40,909 nt of DNA from Methanocorpusculum sp. (GTDB taxonomy: Archaea > Halobacteriota > Methanomicrobia > Methanomicrobiales > Methanocorpusculaceae), in the NCBI GenBank assembly GCA_017399555.1, contig JAFQBW010000005.1, positions 1 through 40,909 on the forward strand, written 5' to 3'. The notes under the pieces were generated by a model. The model saw only the letters and a list, made by a program, of their open reading frames with translations. It ran no database searches and was not told where the DNA came from. The translations under genes and the position numbers were made by a program. Below, piece by piece: positions 32,868 to 40,560 of the stretch; the stretch's first letter is position 1; each line of letters starts with the position of its first letter.

Positions 32868-33350
32868 TCATTCAGGCATGACGGTAAAAGCGCCAGTAAG
32901 GGAAACATAGGCGCTCTCCATCCTTGTGATTGCGGTATCGACAGCCTCTGCGTCAGCTGCCACCAGCGCGGACTGATACTCCATAATGGCCTCCTGTGCT
33001 TCCTCCAAACGACGCAGGGCGGAGTTCCGCAGGTCTTCGTATCCATCCGGCGGCCGCAGGGTATCCACGCTGTCGATGGCATCGGCAATAAGAAGCAGGT
33101 TCTCTGCGACGCTCTGTGTCTCATTGGCTGTCAGGGCAGTTGAATCCAGCGCTGTGCGGCTGTTCCCGAGATGGGTCGCCAGCAGGTTCATCACAAGGCC
33201 CAGTTCCTTATCCATATAGGTCGTGTAATTGAGCGCATCGGTAGCCGTGTCGGTGGAGTATCCGTCATCCATTGGGACTTGCTTATGGCCGGTAGAGCAG
33301 CCGGACAGGAGCAGAAGGGTGAAAAGGAGGCAAAGCAATTTGTATTTCAT
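32868..33350 (-). CDS. lipoprotein, first gene of the SSB operon
   Basis: 160 aa with lipobox LLLSGC from the ATG at 33350 (AGAGGTG upstream; the start at 33368 lacks one). After a ~20-residue linker the rest is helical: a four-helix-like bundle (LNYTTYMDKELGLVMNLLATHLGN, NLLLIADAIDSVDTL, LRRLEEAQEAIMEYQSALVAAD). Family not recognised. Exposed on the outer face of the membrane, possibly a surface subunit of the machine encoded with it. Confidence 0.7.
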   Translation of the reverse strand: MKYKLLCLLFTLLLLSGCSTGHKQVPMDDGYSTDTATDALNYTTYMDKELGLVMNLLATHLGNSRTALDSTALTANETQSVAENLLLIADAIDSVDTLRPPDGYEDLRNSALRRLEEAQEAIMEYQSALVAADAEAVDTAITRMESAYVSLTGAFTVMPE

Positions 33351-33380
33351 CCGTGAAGCACCTCTCAATCTTCTTGTTGG

Positions 33381-33394
33381 AGTATGTCAGAAAC
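33381..33394 (-). promoter_or_regulatory. shared backbone promoter/operator element, copy 3
   Basis: On the minus strand the sequence reads GTTTCTGACATACT. It shares TTCTGACATACT with copy 1, and CATACT ends 30 bases before the lipoprotein ATG. Confidence 0.5.
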
Positions 33395-33412
33395 GAAAAT
33401 TGAGGGCAGGGG

Positions 33413-33447
33413 ACAAGAAAACGGGCAGCCTGACCAAGGCTGCCCGT
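33413..33447 (-). terminator. terminator of the DUF5104-like unit
   Basis: A perfect 10-bp stem (33421-33430 with 33438-33447), 7-base loop; minus-strand tail TTTTCTTG. Confidence 0.8.
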
Positions 33448-33457
33448 GGGGATATTA

Positions 33458-34336
33458 TCAGTTGGTGGAAGACGCCGGTTCTTCCCACACCTTATAGAGC
33501 CATTCAAAGCTATCTACCGCACTGGCGCCGAAAATCTTGCCAGTATACTCATCGACTGACACCTGCAAATAACGTGGAGAATCTTCCACAGACGGCAGTT
33601 CGTAGATGTGGTATATATGAACGGCATTCGGTTCGCCAAAACGCTCAACAAAAGCGGAGAAGCTGGTGCTGGTATCCAGAAAAGACTTCACTTCATCTTC
33701 TTTTAGGGGGTTCTCCGAAGACTTAAATTTATACGGGTAACCGGAGACGCAGCGGACTTCGCAGTCAAGGGAGTCGTCGGGGTAGACAATCAAGCCGGAC
33801 TCATCCGGTATTTTCCAGTCCCCATCGTATTGAAAGCGACATCGCTCGTCGGCAGAGAAGAACAGCAGTTTTGTGATTCCAATGTTGTCCTCGTTTTCGT
33901 CGTCTTCGTATGTAAGTTCAAAATGGCACCAGTAGTATACGTCATTTGAAACGACGGGAAAGGAGGAGTAAACTGTTGCGATATGTTCTCCATAGTGATT
34001 GGAATAGCTTCCGGACAACGAATTTCCATCTCTCCGGTTGATTTCAGTCGGACCAGAATACAGAGAGAGGAGTATTTCGATTTGTTCGTTCAGGTCGGCA
34101 TCGTTCTCCTGTGCGTTTTTGGAGAACAAAGCGCGGATACCATCCGCGTCTCCGGCGTCTAAAGCGGCAAAGAATGCGTCTACCGCCTCGTTGTACTTCT
34201 TTGCTTCAGAACTAAGAAAGGCTTCCTCTGGGACATGGTTTTGAATGATATTTTTGACTAATTCACCTGAAGAACAACCCGAGCAAATTAGACTTATACA
34301 TATTAGGATTGAAAGAATGAGGGTAGGCTTCTTCAT
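33458..34336 (-). CDS. DUF5104-like lipoprotein
   Basis: 292 aa with lipobox LICSGC. The segment FFAALDAGDADGIRALFSKNAQENDADLNEQIEILLSLYSGPT (residues ~55-97; only its pattern is relevant) follows the DUF5104 scheme of Clostridia lipoproteins, as I remember it. A second part (about 200-285) has EVKSFLDTSTSFSAFVERFGEP and a beta-rich end. Anchored outside the membrane. The start overlaps the stop of the small upstream gene (ATGA). Role unknown. Confidence 0.75.
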   Translation of the reverse strand: MKKPTLILSILICISLICSGCSSGELVKNIIQNHVPEEAFLSSEAKKYNEAVDAFFAALDAGDADGIRALFSKNAQENDADLNEQIEILLSLYSGPTEINRRDGNSLSGSYSNHYGEHIATVYSSFPVVSNDVYYWCHFELTYEDDENEDNIGITKLLFFSADERCRFQYDGDWKIPDESGLIVYPDDSLDCEVRCVSGYPYKFKSSENPLKEDEVKSFLDTSTSFSAFVERFGEPNAVHIYHIYELPSVEDSPRYLQVSVDEYTGKIFGASAVDSFEWLYKVWEEPASSTN

Positions 34337-34521
34337 TGTGTACCTGCACTTTCAGTTACAGCGATTATCTTATCCATATCTGTAAGGATATCCGTGGAAT
34401 CTCGGCCGACAAAGCCATTGGCGCGTTCTGTCTGTGCATACAAAAGGTCAGAAACAACAGATGAAGTCTCTTGAGATTCTGCGGACGAATCCATCCGAAT
34501 ATCTTTGTCAATTCTATCCAT
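34333..34521 (-). CDS. small acidic hypothetical protein upstream of the lipoprotein
   Basis: 62 aa from the ATG at 34521 (GGGGGTG upstream); the longer start at 34572 lies in the promoter. No TM, Asp/Ser-rich (MDRIDKDIRMDSSAESQET, TDILTDMDKII). Overlaps the lipoprotein start by 4 bases, so probably co-translated. Family not recognised. Confidence 0.6.
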   Translation of the reverse strand: MDRIDKDIRMDSSAESQETSSVVSDLLYAQTERANGFVGRDSTDILTDMDKIIAVTESAGTQ

Positions 34522-34539
34522 ACAAACACCCCCATGACC

Positions 34540-34568
34540 AGTATAACCGAATGCGACCATATTTTCAA
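34540..34568 (-). promoter_or_regulatory. promoter of the small gene/DUF5104 lipoprotein unit
   Basis: Minus-strand TTGAAA (34563-34568), 17 bases, TATACT (34540-34545). Confidence 0.75.
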
Positions 34569-34581
34569 TCAATATCGCGGA

Positions 34582-34614
34582 TAAAGAAATGGAGCCGGAT
34601 GTGAATCCGGCTCC
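34582..34614 (-). terminator. terminator of the dnaE-like gene
   Basis: A perfect 10-bp stem (34591-34600 with 34605-34614), 4-base loop, then ATTTCTTTA on the minus strand. Confidence 0.7.
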
Positions 34615-34619
34615 TAAGA

Positions 34620-37600
34620 TTAAGCAACGGGCATCATGGAAATGAGCAGGGAAGGAATGCTAAGAGATAGCAGGTCTTTGGAGACGCGGAACTCACACCT
34701 GCGCAGACGCATTTCTGTCTGGTCGTTAAAGAAGCATTCGTAGCCGTCCGACTGCTCAAAGCTGCGGATAGTCTCGTAGTGCTCGACCCATTCAAGGATG
34801 GAAGCGGCACTGATGACAATGCGCTCCTTCTTCAGCTTTGAGAGCTTTCGGATTTCCTTGGCCATAACGTAGTAGGTCGTCTCGTCCTCAAAATCATCAC
34901 GGGCTTCCGTTTGTCTGGCCTGTCCGGAAATTGTCAGAGCGGCGCCTTCTTCAATCAGCAGCTCGAACTTAGGATACTCCTTCGTAAAGCACTTGACCTC
35001 GATTTCTCCGCTGCGGTCAAACAGGAGGAAGGAGCAGAAAGGGCGTCCATCGGACTTTCGCTGATGCACCTGCAGATTGGAGACAATGCCGCAGATGACT
35101 ACATCTCCGGTAGATTCCACGTCAGAGATGGACAGCGCCTTCGGAACCAGCCGGATGGCGTCCGCATAGTCGTCGATGGGATTGCCGGACACGTAGAAGC
35201 CCAGAAGCTCATGCTCCTTTGCCATCTTGGTGTTCGGGTCTTCGGGTACCATGAGGAAGGTATGGGTGGCATAAGCCTCCCGCAGAGCAGAGAGCTTTGT
35301 CGCTGTCGTCGTGATAGAACGGCTCAACGCCTTCCGCTTCTTCTCCGGCGTATCGTCATCCTGTTCCGCCTGTTGCTGGAGCAGGACGCTGTACTTTTCC
35401 TGCATATCCTTCAACTTGCGTGTGGTGTCGGAAAAGGCGTCCACCTCAGACAGCAGGGATTGGCGGTTGCCGTCACAGAAGGCGTCGAAGGCGCCGGCCT
35501 CAATGAGCTTCGTTACAACGCCTTTGGTGATGGTCGAGGTGCCGGCGGCTGTGGTGCGGTAGATGAAGTCCTTGAACGATACGAAGGGAGCATTCTTGCG
35601 CTCGGCAACAATATCCTCGCCGGAGCTGCCAACGCCTTTGATGTTGCCGAACCCGAACAGGACCGTCTCTCCGGCGTTGATGAAGGCGTCGGAGGAGCGG
35701 TTGATGTCCGGCGGAGCGACCGTCAGACCCATCTGCCGGCATTCGTTGATGAGCGCCGGAAGCTTTTCGAAGGGTGTGCGGGTCATGACGGAGCACATAT
35801 ACTCCGCGGGATAGTGATACTTGAGATAAGCGGTGTAGTAGGCGATATGCGCGTAGGCGGCGGCATGGGACTTGTTGAATGCGTAGGAGGCAAAGTCCAG
35901 CAGCTCGTTCCAGAAACCTTCCGCGTCCTTTTCAGAGGCGCCGCGGGCCGTCAGGCCCTTAATAAACTTGCCATGGTAATCTGTCTTGGGGTCGGTGAGT
36001 ATTGCAATCTTCTTTTTACCCATAGCGCGGCGGATGATGTCCGCTTCGCCCAGAGAGAAGCCGGCAACCTTGTTGAATATCTGCATGACCTGCTCCTGAT
36101 AGATGGTGTATCCATAGGTAACTTCCAAAATCTCCTCAAGGCCGTCAGCAATATAGGTCGGTGTTTTGCTTCCGTTCTTGACTGCAGTGATGTCGGGGAT
36201 ATACTTCATGGGGCCGGGGCGGTAGGCAGCCACCAGCAGGATAAGGTCTTCCATGGAGGTCGGACGGAACCGCTTGAGCATGTTCCGCATACCGGCAGAT
36301 TCAAACTGGAAGACGCTGCTCGTCCGGCCGCGAGAGAAGATTTCACTGAACACTTCCGGTTCAAGCGGTACGGACTCCATATCGATGACACGCCCGTAGT
36401 TTTTATAAATGCGCTGGAGCGTGTCGGTAATGATATCCAGATTCCGAAGACCGAGGAAGTCCATTTTGAGAAGACCGGCGTCATTTTCGCACTGGCCCAT
36501 ATCGCACTGGGCGACCCACTGTTCCTTGGCGCTGTTATACATGAGGGGGACATACTTTCCCACATCCCCATTGTCGGAGATGATAACGCCGGCCGCGTGC
36601 ATTCCGTAATTGACAACGGTGCCTTCCACCAGTCTGGCGTCGCTGATAAGCCGCTTCGCCACGGCATTGGTTTTGCAGACGGCATCCAAATCCGGAGCGT
36701 CGTCGATTTTGGCATTGGGCGTGGAGGGAATCATCCGGGCGACCATATCCACGACGGACTCCGGGGTATCGGTGACCCGGCCCACGCTGCGGATAGCCGA
36801 CTTTCCGGCCATGGTGCCTTTGGTGATGATGTTGCAGACCGCTCTTTCACCGTACTTTGAGCGCACGTAGTCAATGACCTTTGCTCGAATTTCCGTATGG
36901 AAGTCAGAGTCGATATCCGGCATGGATACACGGTCCTTATTCAGGAACCGCTCAAACAGCAGTCCGTAGCGGATGGGGTCGACACTGGTGATGCCGCAGA
37001 GATAGCAGACAAGGGAACCAACAGCGCTGCCTCGGCCCGGGCCAATGGTATATGCTGCGGCGCCGGGATAGTCCTTCGCCAGAGACCGCCCATACTCCAG
37101 AAAGTCCTGAACGATACAGAGGTAGTCGGAATAGCCCTGGGAGCTGATGACATCCAGCTCGTAGTCCATACGCGCCTGCAGGTCCGGTGTCCAGTGTTCA
37201 CCGGGGTACTTTTTCGGGATTCCTTCCGCCGCGAGCCGGCGCAGACGTGATGCGGTATCCTCACCATGGACGCCGCCAACGAATACGGGATAATGCTCCT
37301 CGCGGACCAGCTGCACATCGCAGCCATCTACGATGATACGGATGTTTTCCAGAGCCTGACGTGCAGTATCCTCGTCAATGATTTCAGACAGGATTGCCAG
37401 CAGTTCTCCATCCGCCTTCATGTAAAGCTCGCCGTAGCCTTCTTCCAGTGTTTCGTTTTCAATGACAGTGTTGAAGCGCATAGCGGCTACCAGCGTTCGG
37501 GCGCGGATATCCTCGGCGCTGTCGGTGGCATAGTGTACGTCATTGGCAGCAACCATGGGGATATCCAGCTCTGCAGCCAGCTGTGCCAGTTTGGGCATGA

Positions 37601-38615
37601 CGATGGCTTCCTCGCGCATCCGGTGGTTTTGCAGTTCAATGAAAAAATTGCCGTCTCCAAAGATGTCGCAAAATAGGGCGGCAGACTCCTTCGCGGCTGC
37701 GTAAAGAACATCATCCGGTCTGACGGCGGCCAGCAGCTCCTCAATTTGGGTTTCATAGGCTGTCCAGCGTTCTCCGGACGTTTTCAGAGCAGCGATGCTT
37801 TTGGAATACTCCGTTTTGGCCCTGCGCTTTGCTGCAATCTCCTTTTTGATGGCGGACAGGTCTTTCTTTGCCTGTTCCTTTTGCTTGGTCTGAGACTCCA
37901 GTTCTGCTTCCAGTTCAGCGTATTCGGAAGTTCCAGCGTCGACAGATTTCAGCCTGCGCTTGAGACCGGTGAGATTGAGTTTTGCTGCGGCTTCCAATTC
38001 ACTGCGGCGGGAAATAAGGGTTTCAATCTCCTCCGCCAGTTCTTCCTCTTTCTTGATGGCGTCCAGCAGCTCGTCGTCTACGGGGTGGTACTTATCCCGC
38101 TTGCGATACAGCTTTTCCGCGTCCCGTTCTGCGTTCTGCCGCTCCAGAAGAATTTGTGCCAGCGGCCCCTGGATGCAGGCGGAAGTGGCATACACATGTC
38201 CGTGGCCGCTGGCGCCGGGGCCAAAGCAATCCAGCAGGATGTCCGTGGTCATGCGGGGGTAGTCATCCACGGCATGCGTATAGGAGCGGTAGACGGCCTC
38301 GCAAATCGCCTGATAACCAGCCATATCCCGCGCCATGAGAATGAGGTGCTGCTTGGTCTTATCCTTTGCCAGCGTTTCCCCGTTCGCAGGGGTATAGTAC
38401 GCCTCGATGCCGGGGATGGGCTTGATGTCATTCTCCTTACACAGGCGCATGAAGTCATAGAAGCCGGTGAGGATGCCGTGGTCTGTCAATGCGATTGCCG
38501 GTGCGCCCAATTCCACAGCACGGGTCACCATAGCGGACAAGGGCATGGCGCTGTCTTTTACAGAGAACTCGCTATGGCAGTGGAGGATGCCATAGCTTGC
38601 TTTGCTCATATCCAT
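34620..38615 (-). CDS. dnaE: DNA polymerase III alpha subunit (DnaE type) with coiled-coil insertion
   Basis: 1331 aa. N-terminal PHP domain (LHCHSEFS at 11-18, LTDHG at 43-47), interrupted by a ~145-residue charged coiled coil (about 155-300), then the C-family polymerase core: catalytic Asp in MPDIDSDF (Asp 567 and 569) and MDFLGL (Asp 719), tandem helix-hairpin-helix, OB fold (CGIVSNLQVHQ, about residue 1150) and a C-terminal extension. DnaE synthesises DNA at the replication fork. Usual length is about 1150 aa; the excess is mainly the coiled coil. Transcribed alone, with AAAGGAG 11 bases before the ATG. Whether it is the host's main DnaE or an element-encoded copy cannot be decided from one window. 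Confidence 0.9.
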   Translation of the reverse strand: MDMSKASYGILHCHSEFSVKDSAMPLSAMVTRAVELGAPAIALTDHGILTGFYDFMRLCKENDIKPIPGIEAYYTPANGETLAKDKTKQHLILMARDMAGYQAICEAVYRSYTHAVDDYPRMTTDILLDCFGPGASGHGHVYATSACIQGPLAQILLERQNAERDAEKLYRKRDKYHPVDDELLDAIKKEEELAEEIETLISRRSELEAAAKLNLTGLKRRLKSVDAGTSEYAELEAELESQTKQKEQAKKDLSAIKKEIAAKRRAKTEYSKSIAALKTSGERWTAYETQIEELLAAVRPDDVLYAAAKESAALFCDIFGDGNFFIELQNHRMREEAIVMPKLAQLAAELDIPMVAANDVHYATDSAEDIRARTLVAAMRFNTVIENETLEEGYGELYMKADGELLAILSEIIDEDTARQALENIRIIVDGCDVQLVREEHYPVFVGGVHGEDTASRLRRLAAEGIPKKYPGEHWTPDLQARMDYELDVISSQGYSDYLCIVQDFLEYGRSLAKDYPGAAAYTIGPGRGSAVGSLVCYLCGITSVDPIRYGLLFERFLNKDRVSMPDIDSDFHTEIRAKVIDYVRSKYGERAVCNIITKGTMAGKSAIRSVGRVTDTPESVVDMVARMIPSTPNAKIDDAPDLDAVCKTNAVAKRLISDARLVEGTVVNYGMHAAGVIISDNGDVGKYVPLMYNSAKEQWVAQCDMGQCENDAGLLKMDFLGLRNLDIITDTLQRIYKNYGRVIDMESVPLEPEVFSEIFSRGRTSSVFQFESAGMRNMLKRFRPTSMEDLILLVAAYRPGPMKYIPDITAVKNGSKTPTYIADGLEEILEVTYGYTIYQEQVMQIFNKVAGFSLGEADIIRRAMGKKKIAILTDPKTDYHGKFIKGLTARGASEKDAEGFWNELLDFASYAFNKSHAAAYAHIAYYTAYLKYHYPAEYMCSVMTRTPFEKLPALINECRQMGLTVAPPDINRSSDAFINAGETVLFGFGNIKGVGSSGEDIVAERKNAPFVSFKDFIYRTTAAGTSTITKGVVTKLIEAGAFDAFCDGNRQSLLSEVDAFSDTTRKLKDMQEKYSVLLQQQAEQDDDTPEKKRKALSRSITTTATKLSALREAYATHTFLMVPEDPNTKMAKEHELLGFYVSGNPIDDYADAIRLVPKALSISDVESTGDVVICGIVSNLQVHQRKSDGRPFCSFLLFDRSGEIEVKCFTKEYPKFELLIEEGAALTISGQARQTEARDDFEDETTYYVMAKEIRKLSKLKKERIVISAASILEWVEHYETIRSFEQSDGYECFFNDQTEMRLRRCEFRVSKDLLSLSIPSLLISMMPVA

Positions 38616-38654
38616 TTCAGCTTGGTCTCCTTTCGTCTAAAAGTGGTACAATGC

Positions 38655-38660
38655 AGTATG
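38655..38660 (-). promoter_or_regulatory. weak copy of the shared CATACT element upstream of dnaE
   Basis: Minus-strand CCACCATACTGC; CATACT ends 39 bases before the ATG and lacks the preceding TTCT. Counted only as a possible fourth copy. Confidence 0.25.
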
Positions 38661-38712
38661 GTGGAATTGATGAAAGGGAGACGGTGCGGTCTTGGCTCTG
38701 TAGGTCACGATG

Positions 38713-38741
38713 TTGAAATAAGCATTGTTTTATGGTAGCAT
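38713..38741 (+). promoter_or_regulatory. promoter of the 38772 gene
   Basis: TTGAAA (38713-38718), 17 bases, TAGCAT (38736-38741). Confidence 0.65.
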
Positions 38742-38771
38742 TTAGGAGTAAATTGAGGTGGGGTGCAGAGC

Positions 38772-38963
38772 ATGAAAGAATGGATTTATAAGGGAACTCT
38801 GTTCGTTTTAATACCCGTAGTATCCGTGGTATTATGCAGGTTATTGCGTGTGGCACAGGGGGAGAAAAATGAAGAAATCGTGCTGGGCATTATGATAGGT
38901 ATAGTGATTGACCTTGTAGCTTGTTTCGTGCTCTTTCTATACAAACGTCTGAGGTCCGGGTAA
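38772..38963 (+). CDS. 63-aa two-TM membrane protein
   Basis: Two hydrophobic segments (about residues 9-27 and 36-57) around a short charged loop (RVAQGEKNEE). Preferred start is the ATG at 38772 with GAGGTGGGG upstream; a GTG at 38763 is also in frame. It has its own promoter. Family not recognised. Confidence 0.6.
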   Translation: MKEWIYKGTLFVLIPVVSVVLCRLLRVAQGEKNEEIVLGIMIGIVIDLVACFVLFLYKRLRSG

Positions 38964-39101
38964 TTTCATTGCATGGAACTTAGGTAATCAAGAATCACAC
39001 AAGCAGCAGTAGCAGTGTTTGATTCAGCGGGTTACTTAATTGGAGGTATCGTGCATCTGTATGGCTGGCATCTGATAAAGCATGGGACGAGGTGACCACA
39101 T
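38964..39101. other. gap with no supported gene, possible gene remnants
   Basis: No ORF with a ribosome binding site. Two short readings in different frames look protein-like (one ending VWLASDKAWDEVTTYKGTG, one reading AAVAVFDSAGYLIGGIVHLYGW), which may be decayed coding sequence. A GAGGTG site at its end precedes the next gene. Confidence 0.3.
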
Positions 39102-39659
39102 ATAAAGGAACTGGTTGAAGATAAGTTTTACAAAATAATATCCGAAAAGTATGATGAACTGTTGCTCGATTATGTGCTGTTGTCCTTTGATGAGGAATAT
39201 TGCGGCATGCAGTCCCATAAGAGAGCCGTTATTGAGGCGATTTCAATATTGAATTCAAGGGTCAGAGTTGGCAATAGCTTAAAGCACCCGCATTTTTCTG
39301 TTGATGAGGATAAAATGCGCTGTGCGGTATATGATATCGAACAGTTTTTCTGTGACGGAAACAGCAGCTGGAAGATAGACGGTAACACAAAGGTTCGTGT
39401 ATCACCTTCCCATATGACATATTGGTGGGCTTTCTTTGAACCGCCGTATGGAGTTCCATACTCCAAAGAGGATTTCCATAAACTCAATCATCTTTTATTT
39501 CCATCTCAGTTTAGAAATGATTTGGAGATATTCAGCTGGAACGACGACTTTTCAAATTATTTTGATGATGGAAAAGAATGGTGGGGCACTGCGCTTTGGA
39601 GCATCTATGATAAATGGATGAGTCGCTTTGTGATTATTGGTGCTTCATTAACAGATTGA
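39102..39659 (+). CDS. hypothetical protein with unclear start codon
   Basis: About 185 aa if read from codon ATA at 39102, which sits 5 bases after GAGGTG; the frame is closed by TGA at 39093. No ATG, GTG or TTG lies between 39096 and the TTG at 39162, and that TTG has no ribosome binding site and would remove 20 well-formed residues (KELVEDKFYKIISEKYDELL). The C-terminal part (EWWGTALWSIYDKWMSRFVIIGASLTD) is aromatic-rich and looks like small Clostridia immunity-type proteins, but I cannot name a family. Probably cytoplasmic. Confidence 0.6.
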   Translation: MKELVEDKFYKIISEKYDELLLDYVLLSFDEEYCGMQSHKRAVIEAISILNSRVRVGNSLKHPHFSVDEDKMRCAVYDIEQFFCDGNSSWKIDGNTKVRVSPSHMTYWWAFFEPPYGVPYSKEDFHKLNHLLFPSQFRNDLEIFSWNDDFSNYFDDGKEWWGTALWSIYDKWMSRFVIIGASLTD

Positions 39660-39683
39660 AAAGGCATTGTGGGGGGGATTACT

Positions 39684-39833
39684 ATGAAAAGGATAGGTCT
39701 GGGAATAGCCATTATCCTGTTTGCGATTTTGATTGAGGTGTCATGGTCGGGGTACTTTGCCTATATTACGTCTGGCATCGGACTGATTGGCCTGCTTATC
39801 GCAGTTGCCGGTTTTGTGAGTAAAGAAAAGTAA
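39684..39833 (+). CDS. 49-aa membrane peptide
   Basis: Reads MKRIGLGIAIILFAILIEVS, then WSGYFAYITSGIGLIGLLIA and a short charged end (SKEK). Two TM segments. The ATG follows GGGGGGG at 5-6 bases and lies 24 bases after the preceding gene; both may be co-transcribed. A widespread type of short Clostridia hypothetical. Confidence 0.65.
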   Translation: MKRIGLGIAIILFAILIEVSWSGYFAYITSGIGLIGLLIAVAGFVSKEK

Positions 39834-39869
39834 ATTGAACGACGGGAAAGACCGTAGGAGAACAACACC

Positions 39870-40508
39870 ATGGCGTTTGACTTTAAGAAAGAATACAAAG
39901 AGTTCTATATGCCCAAGAACAGGCCGGAAATCGTGAATGTCCCGCAGGCGAATTATATTGCCGTTAGAGGGAAAGGTGACCCGAACGACGAACGCGGAGC
40001 ATACCAGCAGGCAATCAGTATTTTGTATGCGGTAGCATACACGATAAAGATGAGCTATAAAACCGACTATAAGATTGAGGGCTTTTTTGAATACGTTGTT
40101 CCCCCTTTGGAAGGCTTTTGGTGGCAGGATGACGTGGATGGGGTGGACTATTCCGATAAGTCCTCGTTTAACTGGATTTCAGTAATTCGTCTCCCGGACT
40201 TTGTATCCAGAGAGGATTTTAACTGGGCAGTGGAAACTGCTTCAAAAAAGAAAAAGGTGGATTGCACCGCGGCTGAATTTCTGACAGTGGATGAGGGCCT
40301 GTGTGTGCAAATCATGCATTCAGGCCCCTTTGATGATGAATCCGCATCAGTTGCTTTGATGGACAGTTATTTGGAGCAGAATGGATATGCAAATGACATA
40401 ACGGCAGAAAGACTTCATCATGAAATCTATATGTCCGATGCCCGGAAAGTCCCTCCAGAGAAGTGGAAAACAGTTATTCGACACCCGATAAAACCTGTAA
40501 AAGAATAG
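39870..40508 (+). CDS. GyrI-like small-molecule-binding protein
   Basis: 212 aa, soluble. The fold pattern is that of GyrI/AraC effector-binding proteins lacking a DNA-binding domain: PQANYIAVRGKGDPNDERGAYQ, IEGFFEYVVPPLEGFWW, CVQIMHSGPFDDESASVALMDSYL, HHEIYMSDARKVPPEKWKTVIRHPI. Such stand-alone domains bind or hydrolyse small molecules in some cases; the ligand is unknown here. Third of three consecutive plus-strand genes. Confidence 0.88.
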   Translation: MAFDFKKEYKEFYMPKNRPEIVNVPQANYIAVRGKGDPNDERGAYQQAISILYAVAYTIKMSYKTDYKIEGFFEYVVPPLEGFWWQDDVDGVDYSDKSSFNWISVIRLPDFVSREDFNWAVETASKKKKVDCTAAEFLTVDEGLCVQIMHSGPFDDESASVALMDSYLEQNGYANDITAERLHHEIYMSDARKVPPEKWKTVIRHPIKPVKE

Positions 40509-40527
40509 AATTGCTATGTAACAAAGA

Positions 40528-40560
40528 GCCGGCTGATGCTCCATCAGCCGGCTTCGTTCA
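40528..40560 (+). terminator. terminator after the GyrI-like gene
   Basis: A perfect 11-bp stem (40528-40538 with 40542-40552), 3-base loop, then TTCGTTCATGTTG, a weak tail. Confidence 0.6.

Noticed and set aside
34911-36860. 649-aa plus-strand ORF
   Set aside because: Antisense to the dnaE-like polymerase core; no start signals, and composition follows the opposite strand.
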